Assembly: GCA_949126835.1 (NCBI GenBank)
Contig: OX421495.1
Location: 995,001 to 1,059,000 of the forward strand
DNA: 64,000 bases
Source: Anisus vortex
Taxonomy: Eukaryota > Mollusca > Gastropoda > Planorbidae
Reading direction: 5' to 3'
Each line of letters starts with the position of its first letter. Position 1 is the stretch's first letter. The notes beneath the pieces were generated by a model that did no database searches, was not told the DNA's origin, and was given only the letters and a program-made list of their open reading frames with translations. Made by a program: the position numbers and the translations under genes. Shown here in pieces: positions 41,701 through 52,576 of the stretch.

Positions 41701-44700
41701 TTTCATTCATTTTACCTATAAAAGTTAATCGTATTAAGATTAGCAAGTGTTAAAATTACATATAAAAAAGGAAACTTTAATTAAAAGCTATTATCAAAAT
41801 GCAAGAGTAGACTAAGACCACGGATGGGTGTAGGACACAATAATCTTCAGCGTAGAAGGCAAGCTTGTAACATATGGAGATAAGAAGATGTTATGGTGAT
41901 TGGTTTAAGTTTTTTCTCTACACATTTGAAAGTCAAACAGAATAATTATGATAGTATTCAAAAATAACTAAAGACTTTATTATATTTGTGTTGATGTTTT
42001 CAAGAATTAAAGAAGACTTTGTTATATTGTCTTTCTTTTTTTTCTTAAATAAACAAGGTTGTCTTCTGCTTAAGGAACAAAAGAGCATTTCATATATACA
42101 AATATTTGTTTCTTGCCTGCACTCAAGAAACATGTTACATGAGTTATCTCATTCTTATCAATATGATTTTTTACATTTTAAATGCAACCTAAATTTTGAA
42201 ATTTACATCTCTGCCCTCATTTTGTAAACTTTCATTCCAACGTTTTTAATTATAGGAATTTTTTTTTTAAGGAATCGGATATTTTAAGAATAAATATATA
42301 ATGCTCCTTCCATCATTGAACTAACGTTTTCTTTATCGCAGGATGAGAAGCTGGTCGTCGCCACACTTGCGACTCTGGACTCTGGCAACCCAAGCAACCT
42401 CATCAAGCAAGACTTGAGGTGGATCATCCAGTCTCGACGAAAAGCCGAGGGGAAAGCCGAGCTGCAGGTGGAATTCAAGAAACCAGTAAAAGAAGAGGTA
42501 AACTTCAAGCCTCGGTAAAAAAAAATTTAATGTGGTAATTGAATCACAGATAAAAATACTAATTCCAGTGATTGAAAAAGTTACCATTGTACGAACTTAA
42601 TTTTTGTTCCAGGACTCAGTTCCTAATCCAAAACTGATGTTCTTAGTCCAAAACTTGGAAATCAGTGAAATAGAGACAATCCGTTTTAAGATGAAAGAAT
42701 TTGTTCTTTTTTTTTTTTATTAACAACCGGTCGTTTACCTGACTAAACGCAAAGAATACATGTACTTCACATATTAAATAACAGGAAGAAAACTTATCAA
42801 ATTTATTAAATTTAAAATAAAAAAAAGATTTTACCAAGAAAACGATCTCATGGGAAATTTGTCACTTTCTATACTATTCTGAATCATTACTTTCAGGAGT
42901 TTCTTGTTGCTGTTTTCTGGCAGTCGTCTGGAAATTTTTGTGCACCAAGAATCTATCAATGGAAATTTGTTGCTTATTTTGCAGGAGAATATCTCTGAAG
43001 TAGGCCATCGTTTTTTTGGTTTACTAAGGTTTAGTGCCATGTTAGCAACACCTTAGTTTGGATGACGGTTCACAATGAAGTCTTTGACGTCTGCCCACTT
43101 TCTGAAAATTTCTTTAATCCTGGCAGTTGAAACGGTGACTGGCTCCCCATCACTGCTAGGTAATGGTGGTACAGCGTTGCCTTCATTTGCACTGTATGCG
43201 ATCGTTTATCTCCAACCTTAAACCTTGCTCTCTCTCTCTCGCCTTGTTCATAACCCAAGGCACTGTTAGTTAACTGAGACAAAAAAGTTCAAGGTTGTTG
43301 TTCATAAACTAAATTGTTTGTGACCTTAGGCGTTTTGTAATAGGTCACATTTTTCCAGAGAAAGTTTGTTCTGTTTCCCAGAATTTGATAGTGCTAAGGG
43401 ATTTGATAAAAGTAAGGTTTCCCCTTCAGACTGCTGGTAAAGATAGTGCTAAGTGATTTGATAAAAGTAAGGTTTCCCCTTCAGACTGCTGGTAAAGACT
43501 AGTGATGCAGTAAACAGTTTCTTTGGTCATGGCATTAAAATAGTTGGACACAACACAACATAAACAATGTGATGATACTGTCCTGTTGGCAGAAAATGAG
43601 GGTGACTTGCAAAGATTGTTAGACCTGGGAGAAAGTGAAAAAAAGGGCTTAGGTCAAAATATATATAAAAATACGGAAACTAAAGTTATATCAAAGAAGG
43701 CTACCAACCCTGAATCTGAAGAAAAAGTAAACAACAATGAATTAAAGCAAGAAGATAAATTCAAATACTTAGGGACACTGATTAATGATTACATCAGATA
43801 GGCACTGTGAAAATGAAATCAAAGCTAGAATCGCTCAAACCAAAAGTGCCTTTATGAAAATGAAAAATATATTAAGAATCAAATCATTGGCGATAGAGAC
43901 AAGGAAAAAAGAACTAAAGTGTTAGATAGAACCAATTTTATTCTATGGCTGTGAGACATGGACATTGAACAAAGAAAATGACTGCTTATTTGGAAAGTGC
44001 AGAGATGTGGATTTATAGAAGAATGCATCGAGTGGCATGGACAGAGAAAATATCTAATGTGGAGGTGCTCAAAATGTCAAACACTAACAGAAAGTAATTT
44101 TAAAGATCCTGAGGAGAAAAATCAATGTTAGTAGGCCACATAATAAGAAAGTAAAACATAGAAAAGATCTTAATAACTGGAAAGCTGGAGGGTAAGAGAT
44201 GCAGAAGAAGACAGAGAAGGAATATACTAGATGATCTAACGGAATGGCATGGCACGGCGAAAACAACAGAAATGCTAGAGTTTGCCAGAAAAAACGATAC
44301 ATGGAAAGACATGATCGCCTATGCCATCTGGCACGGCACGTTATGATGATGATACAAAGGGATATGATTTCTGTATTGATCCAAGCAAATGGAACCTTGA
44401 ATTGATTACAAGTGGTCCCTTTTTCAACATCAATGCATTATCAATGAACAATATTTTTAACCAAAATAAGAGAAAACTATTCATATACCAGGACAGAAAT
44501 TTACTTCTAAAAAGATCTACTCAAACCCGCTATCATATTTTCAAAGAAGAAAATGTCTCATTAGATTGTTTTTTCTGGCTGGCGATTGCTTTGAAAAATG
44601 TGGACTGGTAGCCGAAGAAAAGATAAGTGTCTATGCTCTAGTTCTGATTGAGGGGGTTCTAGATCGGATGTAGCTTTGGTGTAGTGGGTGCGCATTGTCG

Positions 44701-47700
44701 TCAAGGATTTTGCCAGTCATAGAATGGCACACCTTGCTTTAATCTAAATCATAGGTTCTCAACGGGGGCGTTATCGTCCACCTGGGGTCGGTGAGAAGCT
44801 TTAGGGGGGCGCTTACATTCCCGAGGGCAATTGGGTGGCGGTGAAGGGCAAGTGGGGGCGGTACAAAAGTACCTGATATCATTTGAACACCTCAGTTATT
44901 TGAATTGATTAGTTTTTGGATGAAACATGATGTAAACGCAAGTGCTGCTAAATATCTGATATCCCCCAACAGTAGGCCTACATATTATTAAACTAATAAG
45001 AAATAGGAATCGCAATGACTTTTTGATGAAATATGGTGTGCGGCCGGCTGGTCCTATTGTTGGTTCACCGGACTGTCAACCCAGCTGACCGATCACTGTC
45101 GCCTTAACATATGCTAATATTAATGATATTTTGACCTCAGATATCCTTTAATTCGTTTGAAGGAGAAATCAATGATATCATCAAGCAGTATAAATACTTA
45201 ATCATACAAACTAGATAGCTTTTGTAATGCTTGAAAATATACATATAAATTCTTTAGATAAAGTCATTAAATATTTATATAATTTTCAAATACTTTTTAC
45301 AGTTTGATCATTTCAAAGTTATAAATGTAAGCCATTTATTTATTTTTTAAAGAAAACAATTACAGAAATATTATATCAAATGAAACGGTTTAATTATCTC
45401 CCTTTATTTAACAAATGTTTCCACATTTGATTCAATAGTAATGCCGAACAAGTTCTGTTTTTTAATAAAACAAATATTACTGATTATTATTATTTCTTTA
45501 TATACATTCAACATTATGGTATTCATTACAAGATTTAATTATTGGAGGATTAAAATAATTTACGTTAAACAGTTGTAAATAAACATTTCCTGCATTAATT
45601 GTTTGGTCCATTTAAGGAGTTTATATTTTAAACATTAATAATTACAGAAATTACATGATATACGGTAGTGCTATTAAATAAGTCTCTTATATTTCTAAAT
45701 TAATAATACAAATAAATTTGTTTTAGAATTAATTATATTTATGTTTAATTAAAATGAAGTTGGGGTGCGGTGAGAGGAAAAAAATTGTAAAAGGGGGCGG
45801 TGACCCAAAAAGGTTGAGAACCTATGAACTAAATCTTCAAGAGATGGTAGCTGCGTCTGTGTTTTTTCTGAGAGGCTCATGTTGCTTTGGTGGTCTTTAC
45901 TGATTGTGTTTGTTCAATGCATTACAATATCCTGCAGATGATTGCAAAAGTGCAAAGAATTGCAAACTTGCTGTATAAAAAAGATTCACGTTGTTGTTTT
46001 TGTCTAAATTAAATTCTTGTCATTTCCTAAGATAGGAAAATCTTTTGTTGGATTTTCTTATAAAGCATAAGAGAGGCCGTCTGGTCCTGCGGTTAGTTCA
46101 CCGGACTGTCGACCGACACATCGCGGTTCTATCCCTGCTGCCCTGCAGGAGTTTTGGGCCTAATAGACGTAATAGTCCTCAATCTAGAAGGAACATCTGT
46201 AAAAGTTATAATATATAAGCATACCAATCGTAGCTTGTCCTCTAGTAGCCTGTCCTCTAGTAGCCTGTTCTCTAGTAGCCTGTCCTCTAGTAGCCTGTTC
46301 TCTAGTAGCCTGTTCTCTAGTAGCCTGTCCTCTAGTAGCCTGTCCTCTAGTAGCCTGCCCTCTAGTAGCCTGTTCTCTAGTAGCCTGTTCTCTAGTAGCC
46401 TGTTCTCTAGTAGCCTGTTCTCTAGTAGCCTGTCATCTAGTAGCCTGTCCTATAGTAGCCTGACATAACATGCTGACATGCATTATTGACAAAATTTTGT
46501 TTATAATTTGTCCAGCAGCTCACTCTGGAGGAACTAACCAAACGAGCAAGACGGCGAGAGCTGAACAGACTAGCAGCTCGCAGGTCACGTGAAAAGGGAC
46601 AAAAACGCAAGGACATGCTGGTTGAGGTAATGTAAAGATTTATTTCCTGAATATATTTAATCATGTGACATTACATCACTGCCTACCTGTGTTTTTTTTT
46701 ATCCAGAGAGGCTGCAGCATCAGGCAGACATGCCTACCGTTCCGCTTTTGGCGTATTTGTTCCGCTTTTTTATTAAAAAACACACTTTGTTACGCCGTTA
46801 CGCTTTTTACTAGTTTTGTTACGCCAAATTGGAAAGTTTGGGTTTTTCATGTGTTGAAATATAGTTCGTGTCCAGGTTGATAAATCGAAGGGATAAATAA
46901 GGTCACAATGATATAATTATTATTACTTGGGTTTTTCTGGTTTTTTTAAAAGACATATTCTAGTCTTTTGTAACGTTTTTTTGCGGTATTACACGTGTTT
47001 GGCAATGAATCTTATTTTCCTTAAAACTGTATTGCTAAGATTGTGAAAATGTCTAAACGTCCTGGCTCAGAAAGTTTAAATCTGATTTGTTCAAACTGTA
47101 AAAAAACAGACAGTTTAATAGGAAGGAATATTCAGAGGAGTTTATTCAGCAAAGAAAAACGTGGATTTAGGCCTAATGTTCTTTGTACTATTCTGTCTTA
47201 GATCTAGATCGATTGCGAACTGTCTGTAAAACGTAGGCCTACCTAAATTTTAAATAGTGAAATAGTAAATAGATGGGTATGTTCCTCTTTTTTTTTTGTT
47301 ATAAAAGATTGTTACATAAAGGGTGTTCCGCTTTTTTGTTGAAAAATCCTCTTTTTCATGAAGATTGTTCCTCTTTTTAGTCTTTAGGGGTAGGCATGTC
47401 TGATCAGGTGGCATTGGCGGAGGAGGGGCCAGTATAGTATAAGCTGGCAAATCTAATTAGACTTTAAAATATCAACATTTAAGCAGCGGCATTTTAAAGG
47501 ATTTCTTTAACATTGAGAAAATCTACCCCACTGCCTTGCTATTTTTAAGGTTTTTGCTTTACTGTTATTATAACTTACTATAAGAATGGTGTTTTAGTTT
47601 AAAAATATGTTTAGCTTTTATGAGCCATTAAAGAGCACAATATTTGTGGGATTAGTGTATTTCTGGATTCTTTCTTGTTTGGCTACCCTGTTTCTTATTT

Positions 47701-49798
47701 TTATTAAAATTTTTATGTCAGTCTATCTAGAAGGAACGTCTGTAAACTTATAAAAACAAACTTATAAGTACAAGATTAAAACACTCTATTTTAAAATAAA
47801 ATAAAATTTATAAATCAGAGTGCTGAAATAAAAAGCCACTGATGAAAATATAGACTATGTCTTATCCATATGTTACCGTACATACGCTCCTTCTAAATGT
47901 CAGATTATTGCTTTATACGGGGTTTGAGTTGAGAATGAGTACATTTATGCATTTGACTTGAAGATGGGATACCTGGTACCTAAATCGAATTCTTTTTTTT
48001 TTAAAGAAAACCTTTATTTGAGTTGAGCTTTCAGATGCTAGATGTATCTTTTCCATGATAGTGGAGAATTTAGTTGCAGCTAGCAGTCAAATAAGGAAAT
48101 AAATATGAATTTCGATGAACAAAATTAATTGTCATTGCTTTATTTGTAACAAAAAATATAAAGATGAACTCTATGTAAACTGGTTCACCTCTGTGCTCTG
48201 ACAAACTTTATTTCACAAATGACGCTGTACCAATCATGTTCTTCAGTGCCAGAGAGTGCCTCACAACAGCATTAGGGAAACATAGAAAGGCCCACCACTC
48301 TAACAATGTCCACAAGAGTAACAACAATAAAGAAAATAATGTTTAAAAGCTTGAACAAAATCAAACAAATCTATCAACAGAAATAATCAGCTGCATAGTG
48401 ACTTTTTAAATCTAACAGTATGGCTGCATTAGGTTTTTAACACAACTGAGAAAGAAAGAAAAAAGGACTGTCTTGTTCAACTCTTTAAGAAAAATAACAA
48501 TGGTGTTCATTAGTATAAATTATAAACAAATCAGAATGTTTTGTTTGTGAAATCTCAATTCCAAAACATATTTGTTTTATTTTGTCTTCAATCATTGTAT
48601 TTTTTGTTTCTGTTAGGAAATTCGCAAACTGCAGACAGAAAACTCTGAATTGTTCAGCATCTTAGGTGGACTAACTGAACAAAGAAACAGAATCATTGAT
48701 ACATTGAGGCAGCACATGAAGCAATGTTCTGATTATAAAGCCACCCAGAATGCAGCAGTGGGCATGTCTCAGCGCGTTTTAGAAATGCTCGGCTTCCCTG
48801 TATCATCTCCCCTGCACCAGGACATCCCTGGCGTGTCTTCCCTCTACATCAGTACAGGAGAGGACTCCGGCACCCCACCCCAGCACATGAGTCCAGCCGT
48901 GGTAGTAAAAAATGAGCATTATTCTCCATATGCAAACTGTGGATTATCTCCCATGGTTGTCGGCCTCAGTGGAAAGGTCATCCATGCAGATGGCCCAGCC
49001 GTAAATCCCATCCACAAATCCATCATCAAGATAGAGGAGTCCCCTCCACCTTTGAGTACCTGTGAATATCAGGTAATTGGCAGCAGCTCATCATCCTCAC
49101 AACCTTCCAGCTCCCAGTTTTCATCATTCGACTCGCCCCATCTTCCAGCACCTCGGGCAGCCATACCAAAACGCCGAAGTTCTATGCACGGGGTTGAGGA
49201 AAGTACAGATGGCGAAGAGTTCTTCCAGTACAAGCACAAGCTAATGAAGCACCGGAAGCAGTCGTCTGCCGATCCTCCGAAAGTCACGTCATCAGCACAG
49301 TTTCCGTTATCTTTAACCGGTGCGCGCTCTACCAGGGTCACCTTGGAGCGCAGTTTTTCTTTACCCTGTTCAAGCAGTGAGACCTGGTCAAGTTTGGACT
49401 TGTGTCTTCAGAGCCCATTGCCCCCTGACATTGGGTATTCAGACAGTACAAATGCAGGCAAATATTTTGAGGAACCCGAGATCCCAACCATATCACTTCA
49501 CACAGGCAGCAAATTGGATACCGTAGACAGGCCTTTAGACCTGGTGGTCAAGAAGAATTTGAACGTTTCTGAAAAAGATTTAGAGGAATACTACAGCACC
49601 GGCCAGGTGTCTGGCGCGAGGATTGGCACTTCTGTTGATGACCACTACTCCCTTCCCGAGCCTCTCAACCTCAGCAAAGAAGTCTCATCCGAGGACGACA
49701 TAAGTTTGTCCCCGACAAATAGTGTCACCGGTGACCCGCGTCACTTCAGCAAGGCAAGGACAAAATATTCCAGCCGTTCAGTTGATCCTTACAGATAA
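38606..49798 (+). CDS. Gene B: second Fos/ATF3-type bZIP factor, join(38606-38794,42342-42497,46519-46626,48617-49798)
   Basis: Predicted 544-aa bZIP protein, likely nuclear. Four exons join in one frame, all phase 0. Residues 1-63 are Ser/Thr-rich. Residues 83-111 hold the module shared with gene A (LIKQDLR, IQSRRKAEGK, ELQVEFKKP). Residues 116-151 are the basic region with Asn131, Ser138, Arg139. The zipper is Leu149, 156, 163, 170, Ile177, His184, with Cys188 preserving H-x3-C. The tail (189-544) is Ser/Pro-rich with consensus SUMO motifs VKNE (248-251) and IKIE (288-291) and two CtBP-type motifs, PLDLV (457-461) and PLNLSK (500-505). These suggest a repressor, which is inference. It lies about 22 kb downstream of gene A on the same strand and looks like its tandem paralog. 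A NAGNAG acceptor may insert one Gln before residue 116. Confidence 0.87.
39620..40395 (+). repeat. 24-bp and 31-bp minisatellites in gene B first coding-region intron
   Basis: 39620-39716: four copies of ACATGTTGATGTTGTCAAAT plus GCAC. 39798-40395: about 19 copies of GGAAGTTCATAGTTATTGAA plus TTAAGGATTGT, with GAAAGTCCATAG variants at three places. A G28 run follows at 40506. Confidence 0.95.
40396..42341 (+). other. Remainder of gene B first coding-region intron
   Basis: AT-rich, no ORF. A LINE-B tail scrap lies at 41815-41880 (GGACACAATAATCTTCAGCG). Nothing else recognised. Confidence 0.45.
42342..42497 (+). CDS. Gene B conserved-module exon (52 codons)
   Basis: Acceptor TTTATCGCAG ends at 42341; donor GAG|GTAAAC follows 42497. 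The exon is 156 bp, phase 0 both ends. It encodes DEKLVVATLATL, then the pre-basic module that aligns without gaps to gene A residues 168-196. In gene A the same segment is fused to the N-terminal exon, so an intron was gained here or lost there. Confidence 0.9.
43385..43498 (+). repeat. Direct duplication of about 55 bp
   Basis: GATAGTGCTAAGGGATTTGA through CAGACTGCTGGTAAA occurs twice in tandem, with one mismatch seen. Confidence 0.85.
43530..44345 (+). pseudogene. RTE-like LINE reverse transcriptase remnant (LINE-D)
   Basis: Translates as DDTVLLAENEGDLQRLLDLG, FKYLGTLIND, then after stops and frameshifts ARIAQTKSAFMKMKN, LFYGCETWTLNKEN and a terminal AYAIWHGT before TGATGATGATA. This is the classic C-terminal half of BovB/RTE-like elements. 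Broken by several stops. The 43544-43801 ORF is its best-preserved piece. Confidence 0.85.
44750..45826. mobile_element. Non-autonomous hAT-type element (1077 bp) carrying a SINE-2
   Basis: Perfect 14-bp inverted termini CATAGGTTCTCAAC. Flanks ATCTAAAT (44742-44749) and AACTAAAT (45827-45834) are an 8-bp target duplication with one mismatch. GC-rich ends (GGGGGCGGT) enclose an AT-rich core without transposase. A truncated SINE-2 head (45042-45115) was inserted inside. The left end is the same family as 1269-1433. Confidence 0.9.
46070..46215 (+). mobile_element. SINE-2, forward full-length copy
   Basis: GGCCGTCTGGTCCTGCGGTT (A-box region), GCGGTTCTATCCCTGC (B box), TGCCCTGCAGGAGTTTTGGG and the tail TCTAGAAGGAACATCTGTAA. 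A minisatellite starts about 15 bp after its tail. Confidence 0.87.
46228..46462 (+). repeat. 15-bp minisatellite, 15 copies
   Basis: Unit AGCCTGTCCTCTAGT, alternating with AGCCTGTTCTCTAGT. It lies 50-285 bp upstream of the gene B basic-region exon. The unit is pyrimidine-rich and contains CAG-less AGs in each copy. Confidence 0.95.
46519..46626 (+). CDS. Gene B basic-region exon (36 codons)
   Basis: The acceptor is a tandem NAGNAG (CAGCAG, 46513-46518); use of the second AG gives 108 bp, equal to the gene A exon. It encodes LTLEELTKRARRRE then NRLAARRSREKGQK, with the bZIP N-x2-AA-x2-SR pattern. The donor is GAG|GTAATG. Use of the first AG adds a Gln without changing frame. Confidence 0.93.
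46725..47402. mobile_element. Inverted-terminal-repeat element in gene B intron (678 bp)
   Basis: Termini CAGACATGCCTACC and its reverse complement, flanked by ATCAGG on both sides (46719-46724, 47403-47408). GTTCCGCTTTT-type repeats occur near both ends. No transposase. The 6-bp flank repeat is shorter than the hAT norm, so superfamily is uncertain. Confidence 0.75.
47409..48616 (+). other. Rest of gene B last intron
   Basis: AT-rich. A SINE-2 tail scrap (47725-47752) and a reversed LINE-B tail (47878-47915, CATACGCTCCTTCTAAATG). No ORF. The intron ends at TTCTGTTAG. Confidence 0.5.
48617..49798 (+). CDS. Gene B last coding exon (zipper and long tail)
   Basis: The acceptor TTCTGTTAG ends at 48616; TAA is at 49796-49798. 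It encodes 393 residues. The zipper starts EIRKLQTENSEL and ends at RQHMKQC. The remainder is disordered-looking, with a poly-Ser run at residues 307-312, a basic patch PKRRSS near 335-340, and the SUMO- and CtBP-type motifs of the gene entry. The whole 1.18 kb is open, unlike the flanking AT-rich DNA. Confidence 0.92.
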   Translation, partial: EIRKLQTENSELFSILGGLTEQRNRIIDTLRQHMKQCSDYKATQNAAVGMSQRVLEMLGFPVSSPLHQDIPGVSSLYISTGEDSGTPPQHMSPAVVVKNEHYSPYANCGLSPMVVGLSGKVIHADGPAVNPIHKSIIKIEESPPPLSTCEYQVIGSSSSSSQPSSSQFSSFDSPHLPAPRAAIPKRRSSMHGVEESTDGEEFFQYKHKLMKHRKQSSADPPKVTSSAQFPLSLTGARSTRVTLERSFSLPCSSSETWSSLDLCLQSPLPPDIGYSDSTNAGKYFEEPEIPTISLHTGSKLDTVDRPLDLVVKKNLNVSEKDLEEYYSTGQVSGARIGTSVDDHYSLPEPLNLSKEVSSEDDISLSPTNSVTGDPRHFSKARTKYSSRSVDPYR

Positions 49799-50044
49799 TG
49801 TTAACCCTAGCTAGTCAACAAATGGTTCCAGTGTATAAATAGCTTTCTTAAGACAATTTTCATTAGCCGCTTTAAAAAAAAGGGTTAACATTATCAAGCA
49901 TTATTTCACCAATAGTTCCCCTTTGTATACAAATATATAGGAAATATTCAGAGGCAGCAGTGTGCATAGTGGCTTAAAAGGACATTTTGACTTTATAAAT
50001 TAAAAATCTTATGTTTTTTGTTTTGCATAGTAAAATGTAAAGTA

Positions 50045-50255
50045 CCAGTTGGACCAAATCAAATTGATCTTAGGGCCAGTGAGGCAGCGTTCACCAGTTT
50101 CTGTGGCCATGGCATACTAGTGGATATGTGGCCACGCTAAGGTCAGGTACCCATCAGAGCTGGGTAGACTTAGGGACACCCTCTAGACCCGGGAAATCCT
50201 AGCCTTCACACAGGACCTTCGGTACACCAACCGAACGCGCAGCCGGTAAATAGTA
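50045..50255 (-). mobile_element. SINE-1, reverse copy in the probable gene B 3' UTR
   Basis: GTTGGACCAAATCAAATTGA, GGCAGCGTTCACCAGTTTCT, CAGGTACCCATCAGAGCTGG, GAAATCCTAGCCTTCAC, CCGAACGCGCAGCCGG in reverse family order; the B box is deleted. Confidence 0.82.
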
Positions 50256-51067
50256 TATAAACAAAGATACTTTCACTCTGGATAAGGTGTTACAGTTTCT
50301 GCTGTACAATTAGTGATTGAAATTATCTCGTAAATAGATTCCAGTAGGATGGCCGACTGTGAAAGTTAAAGAGATATTTAATATGTATAATTTTTCAAAA
50401 CTGTCTATCTGCTCTAGCTAATTGAAACAACTTGAAAACATTTTGTTTGATTCTTTATTATATTTGTTTCATCAATATTGTGATGCTTTTATTTTTATAT
50501 TTTCTTTGCACCGTTTAGTTTGCCAACTAAAAAATGTTTTTGTGATAAAATATTATTTTTATTTCTTTATCTTTACATTGTATATTTTTTAAAGCACAAA
50601 TGATTTTGTTATTGTAAATACCCCAGTTTCTCAAATCAGTCAATTTATTGTAAAAATTTGTCCACTATATGTCGGTTCAAAATTATTATTTTTTCAAATA
50701 TTAGTAATGGAACATTTAACACACAAAAAATGTTGAGTTGATGTTATAATTGTTTTTATTTCTTGTAAACATATTCTATTTTCTTGAGTCGCTGAGTATT
50801 GTTAAAAAATGTGTTTGCTAGTGAAAGATTTTTGCTTTCAGACATGACCATGCTGTAAACTAAATAATCAAGGAGACATATTTGGAAATTTGACTCCAGA
50901 AATTACTTACAGTTATTTGAATTTAGTGTGATATAAAAAAAAAATCAAATTGTGACAGGCTACAAAACTGTAACTGGGAGATTGTTTCTAGAATTTTAGA
51001 AGTTAGAAACTTGGAATTACCCAATTCCCGTCTGTATACAATGTTTTCAGGTTATTTGACTTGTGGG

Positions 51068-51205
51068 TTTACAGACGTTCCTTCTAGATAGAAGATTAAT
51101 ACCTCCAAAACCCAAAGTTCATGCATGGCAGCAAGGAAGGGTTGGTGGCAGGGTTAGAACTTGGGTTGTCATATTGACAGACCTGTTTACTAGCTGTAGG
51201 AACAG
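51068..51205 (-). mobile_element. SINE-2, reverse diverged copy
   Basis: TTTACAGACGTTCCTTCTAG and GGTGGCAGGGTTAGAACTTG match the reversed family; the tRNA-like head is missing. Confidence 0.75.
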
Positions 51206-52541
51206 CCCGGGATCAACTGTATACAATCACTGTTACTCCAATTCATGGTTAAATGGAGCAGTATCACAACATACGAATTGTTACATCTTGTTATTGCAAG
51301 TTGAGCCTCTCAGTTATAGTTGTAACAACAACATAAAAGCTGTGAGACTTGGATGTCTTTTGAAAATGTAAACAGGAGAAAGTTGGTTTGTAGTTATTTC
51401 AGTTCACCAGTGCCTCGTGTATTGGGAAATAATTTCTTTCTCGTACAATTACCTTTGGGCATGAGATATTTATCCTTAATTTGAGCCAGCTATGATGGGT
51501 ACCTGTCATTAGTTGAGGAAAAGTAAAGGCAGTTTGGCATTGTGCTGGCCTCACAATGCCTTAATATGGCATGGCATGGGAAACTATAGAATGCTGCTTC
51601 AATTGCCCATGAAGACCAGCATGCTCTGAAAGTGAAACTTGACTGTAAAAAAAATGCTGGATACGGTAAAATGAGGACAGAAATAAAAACAGTGTAATTT
51701 TAAAAATAGATTTTTTCTTTTTTTTCTGTTAACAACAGAAACAGACAATTTGTTTGAATTTTATTTTCAAGTCTTTTTAGTTTTTTTTAAATTGATAAAT
51801 GTGTTGTTTTTTTTTATTGTCTTTCATTTAATTTTGTAAAAATCATTTTTCAATTAGCCTGCATAATAATTTAAAGGTCAGTAAGATATCTGGCAATAGT
51901 TTATTATTCTTTAAAGTGTTTGTTAAATTTTGATATAAATGATAACAGATCAACACATAAAAGACACAATTCTACCTCAGTACAATAAATAGATTCTAAA
52001 TATAAAAAGTTGGTTTCTGCAAAATGTTTATAACTTGTTTACTTTAGTTCCAGAAATGGTTTTGCTTGTTTGGGTTTTTCTAAGGTGTTCTGAGTTGCTT
52101 TTGTTTTTAAGCCTGAACTACAACTTGGAAGTAATTCACCCTTGATAAACTTTTGTACAAAAGCTTCTTGTAATATTTTAAGCTACATTGTAGACATACA
52201 GTTGAAAAAAGCAATGACGTAATGCTTATTCATATATTCCATACTATAATATTTTTTTCATATATATATGAAAATTGATTCTTTTTTTATGCTTGAGAAT
52301 TGGAAAGGCAGTGTGTAAATCTTACAGATAAAATGCTGGCATTGTCACTAGTGCTTCATCTTCTTACATAGTATTGTATGTGTGTATAATTATTTGTCTT
52401 GATGTGAGGCTTTGCTTAAAATTTAAATGACAAATAATTCAGAAACAGTGACTTCTTTCCTGCAAAAGAACCTTTCTGGATAAAACCAATTTCGACAGAG
52501 AATTCAATTTGAAAATTTTATTTGTTAATTTGCTTACAAAC

Positions 52542-52576
<35 letters not shown>

